Below, in pieces: positions 1 to 8,135 of a DNA stretch of 64,000 nucleotides. Each line of letters opens with the position of its first letter. Positions within the stretch are counted from its first letter, which is position 1. A model generated the notes under the pieces. The model was not told the origin of the DNA. It searched no databases and was given only the letters and a program-made list of their open reading frames with translations. The DNA comes from Opitutaceae bacterium (lineage in GTDB: Bacteria > Verrucomicrobiota > Verrucomicrobiia > Opitutales > Opitutaceae), in assembly GCA_027482185.1 (NCBI GenBank), contig JAIXWF010000022.1:124001-188000 (forward strand), given 5' to 3'. The translations under genes were made by a program, and so were the position numbers.

Positions 1-577
1 CCGGGGCGAGGAGCAGCGATTCCACCGCGAGCCCGGCGATGGCGCCGAGTTTCGAGCGTTTGCGGCTGAGACTGTATGCGCCCCAGGTGCCGGCCAGCGC
101 GAGCGCGATCCACGGCGGCCGCTCGAGCTGCACAAACATAAGCACGACGCCGGTGGCCGCGAGGGCGATGGCGAACCACTGTGCGCGGCGCAGGTGCTCG
201 CGGAGGATCCAGCGGCCGGCGGCGACATTGACCAACGGGACGAGGAAGTAGCCGAGGCTGCACTCGATGACGTGGCCGGTGTTGACGCCCCAGACGTAGA
301 CCAGCCAGTTGCCGGTCAAGAAGGTGGCGTTGAGCAGATTGAGTCCGACGGCGCGCGGATCACGGAGCGTGGAGCGGATCTCGGCGGCGCCGCCTTGGAA
401 AACCAGCAGGCCGAGGAGCAGCGCCAGCGACCAGACATGGCGATGGGCAATGAGCTCGACGGGATCGACGGCCGAAAGGCGCGTCCAATACAGGGGCACG
501 AGGCCCCAGAGAAAGTAGCAGAGGGCGGCGGCACCGGCGCCGCGAAGCGGGTCGGAAGACGAAGCGGGTGCAGCCAC
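1..577 (-). CDS. rarD: RarD-like EamA-family transporter (3' part beyond window)
   Basis: The open frame runs off the left window edge, so about 192 N-terminal residues are visible and roughly 100 C-terminal residues of a usual ~290-residue protein are missing. The start is a GTG at 575-577, because an in-frame TGA lies a few codons upstream and no ATG is available. Conserved RarD text is visible near the N terminus: a WGLVPLYW helix followed by VDPVELIAHRHVWSL, then further hydrophobic helices including a GNWLVYVWGVNTGHV segment and a GYFLVPLVNV segment. Family knowledge: RarD proteins are ten-helix drug/metabolite-type inner-membrane permeases of uncertain substrate. Assignment to the RarD branch is good; the substrate is unknown. 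Confidence 0.85.
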   Translation of the reverse strand, partial: MAAPASSSDPLRGAGAAALCYFLWGLVPLYWTRLSAVDPVELIAHRHVWSLALLLGLLVFQGGAAEIRSTLRDPRAVGLNLLNATFLTGNWLVYVWGVNTGHVIECSLGYFLVPLVNVAAGRWILREHLRRAQWFAIALAATGVVLMFVQLERPPWIALALAGTWGAYSLSRKRSKLGAIAGLAVESLLLAP

Positions 578-636
578 GGCCGGACCGTCGGGAAGAGCGA
601 AACGGAAGCGTCAACCGCCGGCGGTCGACGCCGCGG

Positions 637-897
637 TCACTTTTTGGCGCCGGGTTTGCCGAAGCCGTAGCGATCCTCGAATTCCTTCTCGGCTTGCGCA
701 CGGGCGGCTTCGGCGGCGGTGCCGGCCGCGGCGAGTTCGCCGGTGCGTTTTTCGACCCAGCGGCGGCGGAAAGTGGCTTCGACGTCGCCGGCGATCGCGG
801 GGTTTTCCTTCGGCTTGTCGGATTTGCGGAAAAGCGAGCAGCCCGGGGTCAGGGCAACGGCGGCGGTGAGCAGCACGAGGAGCGACGGTTTGGTCAT
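637..897 (-). CDS. small putative lipoprotein, 86 aa
   Basis: An 86-residue protein starts with a short signal peptide (MTKPSLLVLLTAAVALTPGC). Cys20 could be lipidated, although the residues before it (TPG) are a poor lipobox. The mature part is short, charged and probably helical (ATFRRRWVEKRTGELAAAG, then AQAEKEFEDRYGFG). I do not recognise a family. It lies 59 bp upstream of the rarD-like gene in the same direction and is divergent from the proline-rich membrane protein at 1039. An outer-membrane or periplasmic location is inferred only from the signal. Confidence 0.6.
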   Translation of the reverse strand: MTKPSLLVLLTAAVALTPGCSLFRKSDKPKENPAIAGDVEATFRRRWVEKRTGELAAAGTAAEAARAQAEKEFEDRYGFGKPGAKK

Positions 898-1038
898 GGT
901 GGCGCGGGGGTGGTGAACGTGGGGAGCAGGGGTTCCGACCGCGAGGGAAACTTTTGGGTTCGCGCAATTCGCGGCCGGGCGGCGGTGGGTAGGCTTTTTG
1001 TTTTCGCGCTTCGGAGGATTTTCATTTTCGTGGCCGCC

Positions 1039-2601
1039 ATGAGCGACGAGCAAACGCCACCGCCCCCCGCGCTGCGCCTGAAGCCACGCTTGCGCCCGGC
1101 GGAGGCCCCCGCCGAGTCCGCCGCTCCGCCGAGTCCGCCGCCGGCCGTCGTGCCGCCGGTTGCTCCCGAGGTGCCGGCCGAGCCGCCGGCGGCGCCGAAA
1201 ATCCGTTTCAAACCGCGGCTGAATGCCGAAGCGGCCGCTCCGGCCGCGGCGGAAAGCGCAGCGGCACCGGCCGAAGCGGCGCCGCCGCCGGCCGTTATCC
1301 CGGCGGTGATTCCGGCCGCGGTGCCGCCGCCTCCGCCCGCGGCGGCGTCCGGGGAAGCGCCGCGGATCCGGTTGAAGTCGAGGCTGGGCGGTGAAACCGC
1401 CGCCGGTGCGGCGCCGGTCCCCGTCGCTCCTCCGCCCGCTGTGATTCCTGCGCCGCCGGTCGAGCCGGTTGAGCCCGTTGCGCCGCCGCCGCCGGTTGCC
1501 GTGGTGCCTCCGCCTGCGCCGGTCATCCCGCCTCCGCCCGCGGTGCCGCGGCCGGTGCCCGGCGGTTCGCGGCCGCCGTTGCCCTTGCCGCCTCCGCCCG
1601 CGCTGCCGGCGGTGGCGGTCGAGCCGGGCGGGAAATTCAAACTCAAGCCCAAGGTCCCCCCGCTCGGCGGTCCGGCGGTCCCGGCGGTGCCCGGGGCCGT
1701 GATCCCGGCCGTGCCGGCTGCGGTGCCCCCGGTGGCGGCGGCGCCGGCCGGAATTCCTCCGGCTCCGGCGGCGGACGGTGCGCCCAAAGCTCCGCCGCCT
1801 TTCCCGGTGATGGCGCCTCCGGCCAGCGGCAAAACCACGCCGCCGATCCCGCATGTCGCGATGAAGGCCGCGGCGGTCGATGCGCCGCCGCCCGCCGCGT
1901 TGGCGAAGCCCAAGGCGAAGGGGAAAAAGAATCTCAAGCTGCCGCTGATCGCGGCCGCGGCGGTGCTGGTGCTCGGTGGCGGCGGCTTCGCGGCGTGGAC
2001 GTTGTTCCTCCAGCCCGAACCTCCCCCGCCGCCGCCGCTTGTGATTAAGCCGAAGGCCCCGGCTCCGGCCGCGCCGGCGCCTGCCCCGGCGGCCGCAGCC
2101 GCGGCCAAGGCCCCTGCGGCGGGATCGGCGGAAAACGCGACGCCCGTCGACGCGCTGAACAAACTTGCGCACGCTCCGGCGGATGCGATCCAGAAGGCGC
2201 AGGATGCGATCGCCGCCCGGCGGGAAAGCGGCCAAGGGCGCGTCGAATCCGCGTTGGCGGCCGAGGATCTCGGCAACAAGCCGGCGCAGGCGGCGACACC
2301 TGCGACTCCGGCGATGACGACGTCGACGGGTACCCGCTCCGTGGGCCAGGGTTTGACCGCGATGATCGAGGTCAACGCGGTGGCCGAGGCCAGCCAGGAG
2401 TTCCGATCCTTTGTCGCGAATGCGCGCGTGAGCGGCGTATTCCAGGGCGCGCCGTCCCGCGCCTTCATCAACGGCCGGTTGACCCGCGCCGGCGAAACCG
2501 TGGAGCCGAATCTCGGGATCGTCTTCGAGGCGGTCGACGCGGAGACCAAGCAGCTGATTTTCCGCGACAAGTCCGGCGCGTTTGTATCGCGCCGCTACTG
2601 A
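1039..2601 (+). CDS. proline/alanine-rich single-pass membrane protein with repeated RLKPRL boxes
   Basis: A 520-residue protein. Residues 1 to about 290 are low-complexity Pro/Ala/Val and carry four basic boxes (RLKPRL near 13, RFKPRL near 56, RLKSRL near 111, KLKPKV near 200). One transmembrane helix (LPLIAAAAVLVLGGGG) lies near 300-320 after a Lys-rich stop (KGKKNLK), then a second Pro/Ala linker. The C-terminal 80 residues are folded-looking and non-repetitive (VSGVFQGAPSRAFINGRL ... FVSRRY). That tail faintly resembles the periplasmic C domain of GspB/PilP-type secretion proteins, but this is a guess. Expected topology is cytoplasmic N terminus, periplasmic C terminus. I chose the ATG because the compositional pattern starts there; no good Shine-Dalgarno is close. 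Its stop codon lies inside a perfect hairpin. Confidence 0.7.
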   Translation: MSDEQTPPPPALRLKPRLRPAEAPAESAAPPSPPPAVVPPVAPEVPAEPPAAPKIRFKPRLNAEAAAPAAAESAAAPAEAAPPPAVIPAVIPAAVPPPPPAAASGEAPRIRLKSRLGGETAAGAAPVPVAPPPAVIPAPPVEPVEPVAPPPPVAVVPPPAPVIPPPPAVPRPVPGGSRPPLPLPPPPALPAVAVEPGGKFKLKPKVPPLGGPAVPAVPGAVIPAVPAAVPPVAAAPAGIPPAPAADGAPKAPPPFPVMAPPASGKTTPPIPHVAMKAAAVDAPPPAALAKPKAKGKKNLKLPLIAAAAVLVLGGGGFAAWTLFLQPEPPPPPPLVIKPKAPAPAAPAPAPAAAAAAKAPAAGSAENATPVDALNKLAHAPADAIQKAQDAIAARRESGQGRVESALAAEDLGNKPAQAATPATPAMTTSTGTRSVGQGLTAMIEVNAVAEASQEFRSFVANARVSGVFQGAPSRAFINGRLTRAGETVEPNLGIVFEAVDAETKQLIFRDKSGAFVSRRY

Positions 2602-2627
2602 AACCGGCCGTTCGCGGCCGGTTTCAG
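2598..2627. terminator. 13-bp hairpin enclosing the stop codon of the proline-rich gene
   Basis: Left arm 2598-2610 (CTGAAACCGGCCG), TTCG loop 2611-2614 and right arm 2615-2627 are perfectly complementary. The TGA stop at 2599-2601 is part of the stem. No T-run follows; a heptad array begins immediately. It is probably a transcript 3'-end structure, possibly bidirectional. Confidence 0.75.
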
Positions 2628-2628
2628 A

Positions 2629-2749
2629 TTTGGGGTTCGGAGTTTGGGGTTTGGAGTTCCGGTGATCGGCTCCTTGGTGCGGCTGAATCTGCGCCCGAGG
2701 TAGGCGCGACGCTTCCCAACTCCAAACTCCGAACTCCAAACTCCGAACC
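2629..2749. repeat. inverted pair of 7-bp-period arrays (GGAGTTT / ACTCCAA-ACTCCGA)
   Basis: The left arm 2629-2660 reads as successive seven-base units of the GGAGTTT/GGGGTTT type. The right arm 2715-2749 is its inverse, with units ACTCCAA and ACTCCGA. The arms flank about 54 bp of unrelated spacer, so the transcript of either strand could fold into a long stem. It lies between two convergent genes and between two stop-codon hairpins. Confidence 0.85.
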
Positions 2750-2756
2750 GTTAACG

Positions 2757-2780
2757 GTGACGCGCCCTTCGGCGCGTCAC
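2757..2780. terminator. 10-bp hairpin enclosing the stop codon of the metalloprotease gene
   Basis: Arms 2757-2766 (GTGACGCGCC) and 2771-2780 (GGCGCGTCAC) flank a CTTC loop. The minus-strand TGA (2777-2779) lies in the stem. This mirrors the hairpin at 2598-2627 on the other side of the heptad element. Confidence 0.75.
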
Positions 2781-5700
2781 GGGACTTCGTAGATCTCGAC
2801 GAGTGCGACCCCGTTGGCGCCGCCGTTGCCGCTGATCTGGGCGGTGTACGTGCCGGGCTGGAGGCGGGCGAGCAGGGCGGCGTCGCGGGCGGCGGCCGGC
2901 AGGGCGAAGGCGCCGACGCTGGCGAAGGCGGCGGTGAGTTCGGCGGTGCCGCCCCAGTTGTCGTTTTCCTGCACCTTCACGGCGGAGCTGTTGAAGAGTT
3001 CGAGTTTCGGATCGGCGAGGACGTCGGTGACGCCGAAGGCGGAGAGGGTCGGACCGATGGCCCGGATGAGGACCGTCTTCGGGGTCGGGCCGGCGATCGC
3101 GAATCCGGCGATGAGGGTCTCGGCGCCGGAGCCGCTGACGGTGCGGGCCGAGACGTTGACGAGGCGCGGGGTGGTCGCGGTGAAGGCGGCGGACGGCGTC
3201 GCGTCGTAGATCTCGGCCAAGGTGACGCCGGTGGCTCCGGCGTTGCCGGAGATCTGGGCGGAGTAACCGCCGGCGGCAACCGTGGGATTGTAGATCGCGG
3301 CATCGCGGCTGCCGATGGTCAGGGCGAAGGCGCCGACGCTGGCAAATATGCCGGCGTCCGAGGACGACCAGTTGTCGTTTTCGGCGACTCGGACCGTGCC
3401 GGCGTACACTTCCATGCGCGGATCGACGAGGGCGCCGGTCACGCCGAAGGCGGCGAGGGTGGGGCCGATGCCGCGGATCACCAGCGGCTTGGAGCCGGTG
3501 GTGGCGCCGCCGCCGACGACGAAGCCGACGATCAGGGTCTGCGCACCGGTGCCGGCGTTCGTGCGGATGGAGAGGTTGGCGATGCGGCTGACCTCGGGGC
3601 CGGCGGCGACGGCGGTGACGGTGACGACGGCGGGAGAACTTTCGATGGTCCGGCCGGCGCCGGTGACGACGACGGTGTAGCGCCCGGCGTTGGCCGCGGT
3701 GGCCGCGGCCAAAGTGAGCGTCGCGGCGGTCGCGCCGGGCACGGCGACGCCGTCCTTGCGCCACTGATACGTCACGGCGCCGGCGGCGGCGGCCTCGGCC
3801 CGGAGGACGGCGGTGCCGCCGGCGGCGACGGTGGCGTTGGCCGGAGCCTGCGTGAGGTAGAGCCCGGCGCCGACCACGGCGAAACTGCCCTGAGCCGAGG
3901 CGGCGAGCGTGTGGGCGCGGGGCAGGCCGGACGGCACGGTGGTCTTGCCGCCGGTGGCGCTGCCCCAGGCGACGACGGTGCCGTCGGACTTGAGGGCGAG
4001 GGAGTGGAAATCGCCGGCGGCGACGGCGACGACGTTGTTCAGGCCGGCGGGGACGTTGATCTGGCCGTTGCCGTTGTTGCCCCAGGCGGCGACGGTGCCG
4101 TCGCCGCGCAAGGCCAGCGCATGGGTGCCACCGGCAGCGACGGCGACGACGCCCGTGACGGCGGCCGGGACGGTGCGGATGCCGGTGCCGCCGAGGGCGA
4201 CGACGGCGCCGTTGCGGCGCAGGATCACGGAGGTCTGGTTCCCGGCGGCGATGTCGACGGCGTCGTCGAGCCCGGCGGGCAGGGCGGTTTGGCCGACGGC
4301 ATTGCTGCCCCAGGCGACGACAGTGCCGTCGGTCTTCAGCGCGAGGACGTGGTTGTTGCCGATGGCGAGTTTGCGGACGCCGGACAGCCCTTCGGGCGGG
4401 GTGAGGAGTTGGCCGATGCCGGAGCCCCAGAGGATGGCGCGGCCGTCGCGCAGGACGGCGCCGCTGACATTGCCGCCGGCGGCGACGGACGCGACGAGGT
4501 CGTTGATCTGCGGGACAGTGGCCTGGCCGAAGACGTTGTCGCCCCAGGCGACGACGGTGCCGTTGGCCCGGAGGGCAACGGCGTGGCCGGTGCCGCCGGC
4601 GAGGGCGCGGATGCCGTTGAGCCCGATGGGCGTGTTGGTGACGGCGGTGGGCGTATCCAGAAAATTGAGTCCGGTGCCCCAGGCGGCGGCGACGTCGGGC
4701 GGCGCGGCGGGCAGGGTGACCTCGATGTCGAGCCACTGGGCGGGTTCGGCGCCGCCCTGGGCGGCGGTGCGGAGTTTCACGCCGGCAACGGTGTCGTCGA
4801 GGGTTGCGCCGACCGGGAGAGCGGAGTCGTTGGGGTTGGTGCCCGGGGTCGCGAAGTCGATGAGCTGGCTTTCCTGCTGGGCGTTGAAGCCCCAGATGAC
4901 GTTGGCGCCGCCGCCGAGCGTGCTGCCGGGCAGGGCCTGGCGGTGGCCGACCCAGTACCAGCGGACGCCGTCGCGGAAAACCCGGAGGGCGAGCGGGGCG
5001 GCCCGGTTGGCGGCGGGGCTGTCGTATCGGCTGATGCGGTACGTGCCGCTGGCCGCCGGGACGGTGACGGCGGCGTCGGGCAGCCAGCCGAGCTGGTTTT
5101 TGCACCAGTGGTTGAAATGGTAGCGGCCGTCGCGGGAGGCGTTGTCGCCCATCATGTCGAAGGGATCGCCGTACTCGCGGCTGCTGCCGGCGGCGGAGAG
5201 GGGGTTGCCGTCGTTGACGACCCAGAGGCTGGAGTGCTTGAGGCCCCAGTTGTGGCCGAGTTCGTGGGCGGTGACGCCGAGGCCGAAGGAGCCGTTGAGC
5301 CAGGAGTTGGTGCCGCCGACGGTGGCGAGGCCGCCGAAGCCGAACTGCGAGCCGGGCACGCGGGTGGAGCGGAGATTGGTGAACACGACCATGATCCGGT
5401 CGTAGTCGGCCATGGTGTAGTCGGCGGCGGCGGCGGTGCGCGCGGCGGTGTGGAGGCCGCTGCTGTTGTTGGCGGTGGCGTAGCTGGCGCCGGTGGCGGG
5501 CATCCGGTAGACCGTGGGGCTGACGGTGGCGGTGAACGTCGTGAGGCCGTAGCTGTTTTCCTCGAAGAATTCGCGGACGGGGCCGTTGATGGTGTCGGAA
5601 AACGTGCCGGCGGCGATGGGTTCGCCGGGGAAGTCGGGGAAGTCGACGCGGATCACGAGGATCTTCTTGGCGCCGATGGTCCACGGCGTGGCGGGGTCGG

Positions 5701-6664
5701 CGGCGCGGGGCGGGGCGACGGTGCCGTTGGGCGCGAGGGCGGGCACGATCGGACCCTCGCGTTCCTCGGCGGCAATGAGGCGCTGTTCGAACTGTTCGAG
5801 GGCGTCGTCGCCGGCGTCGAGTTGCCAGAGCCGGCCGTGGGCAAAGACGACGAGGGCGGCTTCGCCGACCGGGGCGGCGGGATCGGCGGGAGCGAGAGCG
5901 CGATGGGTGACGGGGCAGCGGTCGACGATGTCGGCGCCCGGGATTTCGTCCGCTTCAAGGAGGCGGAGCGGGCTCTCGTGGAGGGCGAATTCGCCGGCGA
6001 GGGCGATGCCGTGGAGCGAAGCGCCTTCCTCGGTGGTCTGGGCGAGGCGGCGGCCGTAGGGATGGGCGGTGAAGGTGGTGTCCTCGAGATAAACGGTGCG
6101 GCGGCTGGTTTCGCCGCGGCCCGGGGCGGCGTCGGGCGCGAGTTGGGCCTGCTGCAGGGCGAACTCGCCGGTGCCGGCGACGCGGGATTCGAGTTGGGCG
6201 AGGACGGCCGGGGGCAATTCGCGGCGGATGGCGGCGGGGACGGTGACGGCGAGGGCCTCGGCCGGTTGGCGGCGAATCAGATGGAGCATCGCGGCACGGC
6301 GTTGGCGGGCGAGGAACACGCCTTCGCCCTCGAGGGCGGCGCGGGCGGCGGGATCGGCGGCGCGGCGGTAGCGCTCGGTCCAGGCGCGGAAGGCGGCGAG
6401 CGTCGGGATGGACGTGTTTTCCCACCGGTGGGCGTAGGCGAGCCGGGTGCGGCGCTCGGCGCGGCGAGCGACGACATCGCCGGCATCGGTGGCGGCGGGG
6501 GAGGATGCCGGGGTGGCGGCGGCGGCGAATGCAGTCGCCGGGGCGGGAGGAAGGATCGGCCGGGAGGCCGCGGGAGCCGGGCGCTCGGGGGCGCGGTAAA
6601 GCCAGGAGAGCGAGCCGGCGGCGACGGCGACAAGGAGAAGGACCGCGGAGCGGGAGAAGCGCAT
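2777..6664 (-). CDS. secreted zinc metalloprotease (M11/M6-like) with RCC1-like, Ig-like and two C-terminal modules
   Basis: A 1,295-residue secreted protein. It has an N-terminal signal segment (AVLLLVAVAAGSLSWLY), a long propeptide-like region, and a catalytic domain whose zinc site HELGHNWGLKHS lies near residues 466-477, matching HExxHxxGxxH. A run of about six RCC1-like repeats (VVAWGxxxxGQ, about 660-920) follows, then an Ig-like domain (about 925-1020, TYQWRKDGVAVPGAT). Two copies of a roughly 130-residue module end the protein (about 1026-1165 and 1166-1295), the last finishing in LVEIYEVP. The same module ends the dehydrogenase at 34701-37817. Role inferred: extracellular or cell-surface proteolysis. 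M11 (gametolysin) versus M6 cannot be settled by eye. The ATG at 6662-6664 is chosen because the signal peptide follows directly. Confidence 0.85.
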   Translation of the reverse strand: MRFSRSAVLLLVAVAAGSLSWLYRAPERPAPAASRPILPPAPATAFAAAATPASSPAATDAGDVVARRAERRTRLAYAHRWENTSIPTLAAFRAWTERYRRAADPAARAALEGEGVFLARQRRAAMLHLIRRQPAEALAVTVPAAIRRELPPAVLAQLESRVAGTGEFALQQAQLAPDAAPGRGETSRRTVYLEDTTFTAHPYGRRLAQTTEEGASLHGIALAGEFALHESPLRLLEADEIPGADIVDRCPVTHRALAPADPAAPVGEAALVVFAHGRLWQLDAGDDALEQFEQRLIAAEEREGPIVPALAPNGTVAPPRAADPATPWTIGAKKILVIRVDFPDFPGEPIAAGTFSDTINGPVREFFEENSYGLTTFTATVSPTVYRMPATGASYATANNSSGLHTAARTAAAADYTMADYDRIMVVFTNLRSTRVPGSQFGFGGLATVGGTNSWLNGSFGLGVTAHELGHNWGLKHSSLWVVNDGNPLSAAGSSREYGDPFDMMGDNASRDGRYHFNHWCKNQLGWLPDAAVTVPAASGTYRISRYDSPAANRAAPLALRVFRDGVRWYWVGHRQALPGSTLGGGANVIWGFNAQQESQLIDFATPGTNPNDSALPVGATLDDTVAGVKLRTAAQGGAEPAQWLDIEVTLPAAPPDVAAAWGTGLNFLDTPTAVTNTPIGLNGIRALAGGTGHAVALRANGTVVAWGDNVFGQATVPQINDLVASVAAGGNVSGAVLRDGRAILWGSGIGQLLTPPEGLSGVRKLAIGNNHVLALKTDGTVVAWGSNAVGQTALPAGLDDAVDIAAGNQTSVILRRNGAVVALGGTGIRTVPAAVTGVVAVAAGGTHALALRGDGTVAAWGNNGNGQINVPAGLNNVVAVAAGDFHSLALKSDGTVVAWGSATGGKTTVPSGLPRAHTLAASAQGSFAVVGAGLYLTQAPANATVAAGGTAVLRAEAAAAGAVTYQWRKDGVAVPGATAATLTLAAATAANAGRYTVVVTGAGRTIESSPAVVTVTAVAAGPEVSRIANLSIRTNAGTGAQTLIVGFVVGGGATTGSKPLVIRGIGPTLAAFGVTGALVDPRMEVYAGTVRVAENDNWSSSDAGIFASVGAFALTIGSRDAAIYNPTVAAGGYSAQISGNAGATGVTLAEIYDATPSAAFTATTPRLVNVSARTVSGSGAETLIAGFAIAGPTPKTVLIRAIGPTLSAFGVTDVLADPKLELFNSSAVKVQENDNWGGTAELTAAFASVGAFALPAAARDAALLARLQPGTYTAQISGNGGANGVALVEIYEVP

Positions 6665-6756
6665 CGGGTGGGGCGGGGCGCGGCCGGGATGGCCGCGCGG
6701 GAACGCGGGGGAACTAAGCGCGAACGGTCCGCGCCGCCAGCCAAACCCGGAAGGGA

Positions 6757-8025
6757 TCAGGCCGCGGGCGGACGACCGGCGGTGTTGCCGGCGAGGTAGA
6801 CGGTCTGCGAGGGGAACGCGAAGGCGAGACCGCGCGATTCGACGAGACGCATGAGACCGAGGTTGATGCGTTGCCGGACGGCGAGGGATTGGGGGAGGTC
6901 GGGCGAGGTCACCTCGTAGGCGTACCAGAGGTCGAGCGACGAGGGTCCGAAGTCGCGGAAGAACACCAGGACGCCGGCGGCGTCGACCTCGGGTTGGGCG
7001 GAGATGAGGTTCCGCACTTCGGGCACGAGGGATTCGAGTTGGGCGGGGCGGGTGTCGTAGGTAAGGCCGACCACCTGCTCGATGCGGCGGCGGGTGAAGC
7101 GGGAGAGGTTGGTGATCGTCTCGGCGGCGACGGTCTTGTTCGGGATCACCATGAGGGATTTGTCGACGAGGCGGATGCGCGTGGAGCGCAGGCCGATGTC
7201 CTCGACGGTGCCGGTGTTGGCGCCGATCTTCACCGTTTCGCCGACCTTGAAGGGTTGGTCGACGGCGACGACGATGGCGCCGAAGATGTTCGCGAGGGTG
7301 TCCTGCGCGGCGAGGGCGAAGGCCAAGCCGCCGATACCGAGACCGGCGAGGATGGCTTTCACGTCGTAGCCGAGGCTCTGGACGGTGAGCAGGACGCCGA
7401 CGATGGCGAAGGCCGTGAGCAGCGATTTCGAGATCCACGGCATGAACGCGGCGATGCCGAGGGATTTCTCCCGGGCCAATTCCGAGCCGTGCTGGAGAAG
7501 GGCGGCGAGGCCGCGCCAGAGGCCCCAGAAGATCACGAGGGAAAACGCGACCTGGGAGCCGGAGGCGATGTAGAGGTCGGCCTGCGGGGAGAGCTTGAGG
7601 ACCTTGAGGGAGGAGAAAACGCCGACGACCATCACGAAGGTGGCGGCCGGGGCCTCGAGGGCGGGGAAGAGTTTGTCGTCCAGCGTGGTTTCGGTCTTGG
7701 CCGCGAGTTTGCGGAGAACGGCGAAGACGACGTTGGTGATCAGACGGCGCGCGAGCAGGGCAACGACCAGCAGGAAGATGCTGATGGTGTAGTGGGTGAG
7801 CGTGTTGCCGCTGGCGCGGATGTTGAAGGCGCCGAGGATAGAGTCGACGAGGTGCTCGAGGAAATCCGGGGTGTGGGGCGCGGGGACCTTGCCCGAGGCG
7901 ACGGCGGCGGCGGCAAGGGTGGAGTTGTCCGGTCCGGCCGGCGGCGGGGTTTCCTGGGCGCGGAGGCCGGAGACGAGGAGGCCGAGCAGCAGGCAGGCGA
8001 AACGGACGTGCAACCGAGTCAGCAT
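6757..8025 (-). CDS. MscS-family mechanosensitive channel with cleavable signal peptide
   Basis: A 422-residue protein. A signal peptide (MLTRLHVRFACLLLGLL ... LRAQ) is followed by a short periplasmic segment and about three membrane helices. The pore-lining helix is Gly/Ala-rich (ILAGLGIGGLAFALAAQDTL) near 195-215, and the MscS beta domain follows (FKVGETVKIGANTGTVEDIGLRSTRI written in part; then LMVIPNKTV). Family role: a tension-gated channel that releases solutes on osmotic downshock; some members conduct specific ions. It lies 92 bp upstream of the metalloprotease gene in the same direction. Confidence in the family is high. Confidence 0.92.
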   Translation of the reverse strand: MLTRLHVRFACLLLGLLVSGLRAQETPPPAGPDNSTLAAAAVASGKVPAPHTPDFLEHLVDSILGAFNIRASGNTLTHYTISIFLLVVALLARRLITNVVFAVLRKLAAKTETTLDDKLFPALEAPAATFVMVVGVFSSLKVLKLSPQADLYIASGSQVAFSLVIFWGLWRGLAALLQHGSELAREKSLGIAAFMPWISKSLLTAFAIVGVLLTVQSLGYDVKAILAGLGIGGLAFALAAQDTLANIFGAIVVAVDQPFKVGETVKIGANTGTVEDIGLRSTRIRLVDKSLMVIPNKTVAAETITNLSRFTRRRIEQVVGLTYDTRPAQLESLVPEVRNLISAQPEVDAAGVLVFFRDFGPSSLDLWYAYEVTSPDLPQSLAVRQRINLGLMRLVESRGLAFAFPSQTVYLAGNTAGRPPAA

Positions 8026-8135
8026 GGGCGGGTGATCGAAGGAGGGGGGGCGAGGTTGTCAAAGGCATTGCCCGGCCCGGCGCGCATCAACTCCCCGCTT
8101 GCCTGCGGGAAGACTCCGTGCCCCGTTTGCCGGCT

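Noticed and set aside
8026-8135. yybP-ykoY manganese riboswitch or alx-type pH-responsive leader before the TerC-family gene
   Set aside because: The 110-bp gap is short and shared with a divergent gene, and I can see no matching conserved core.
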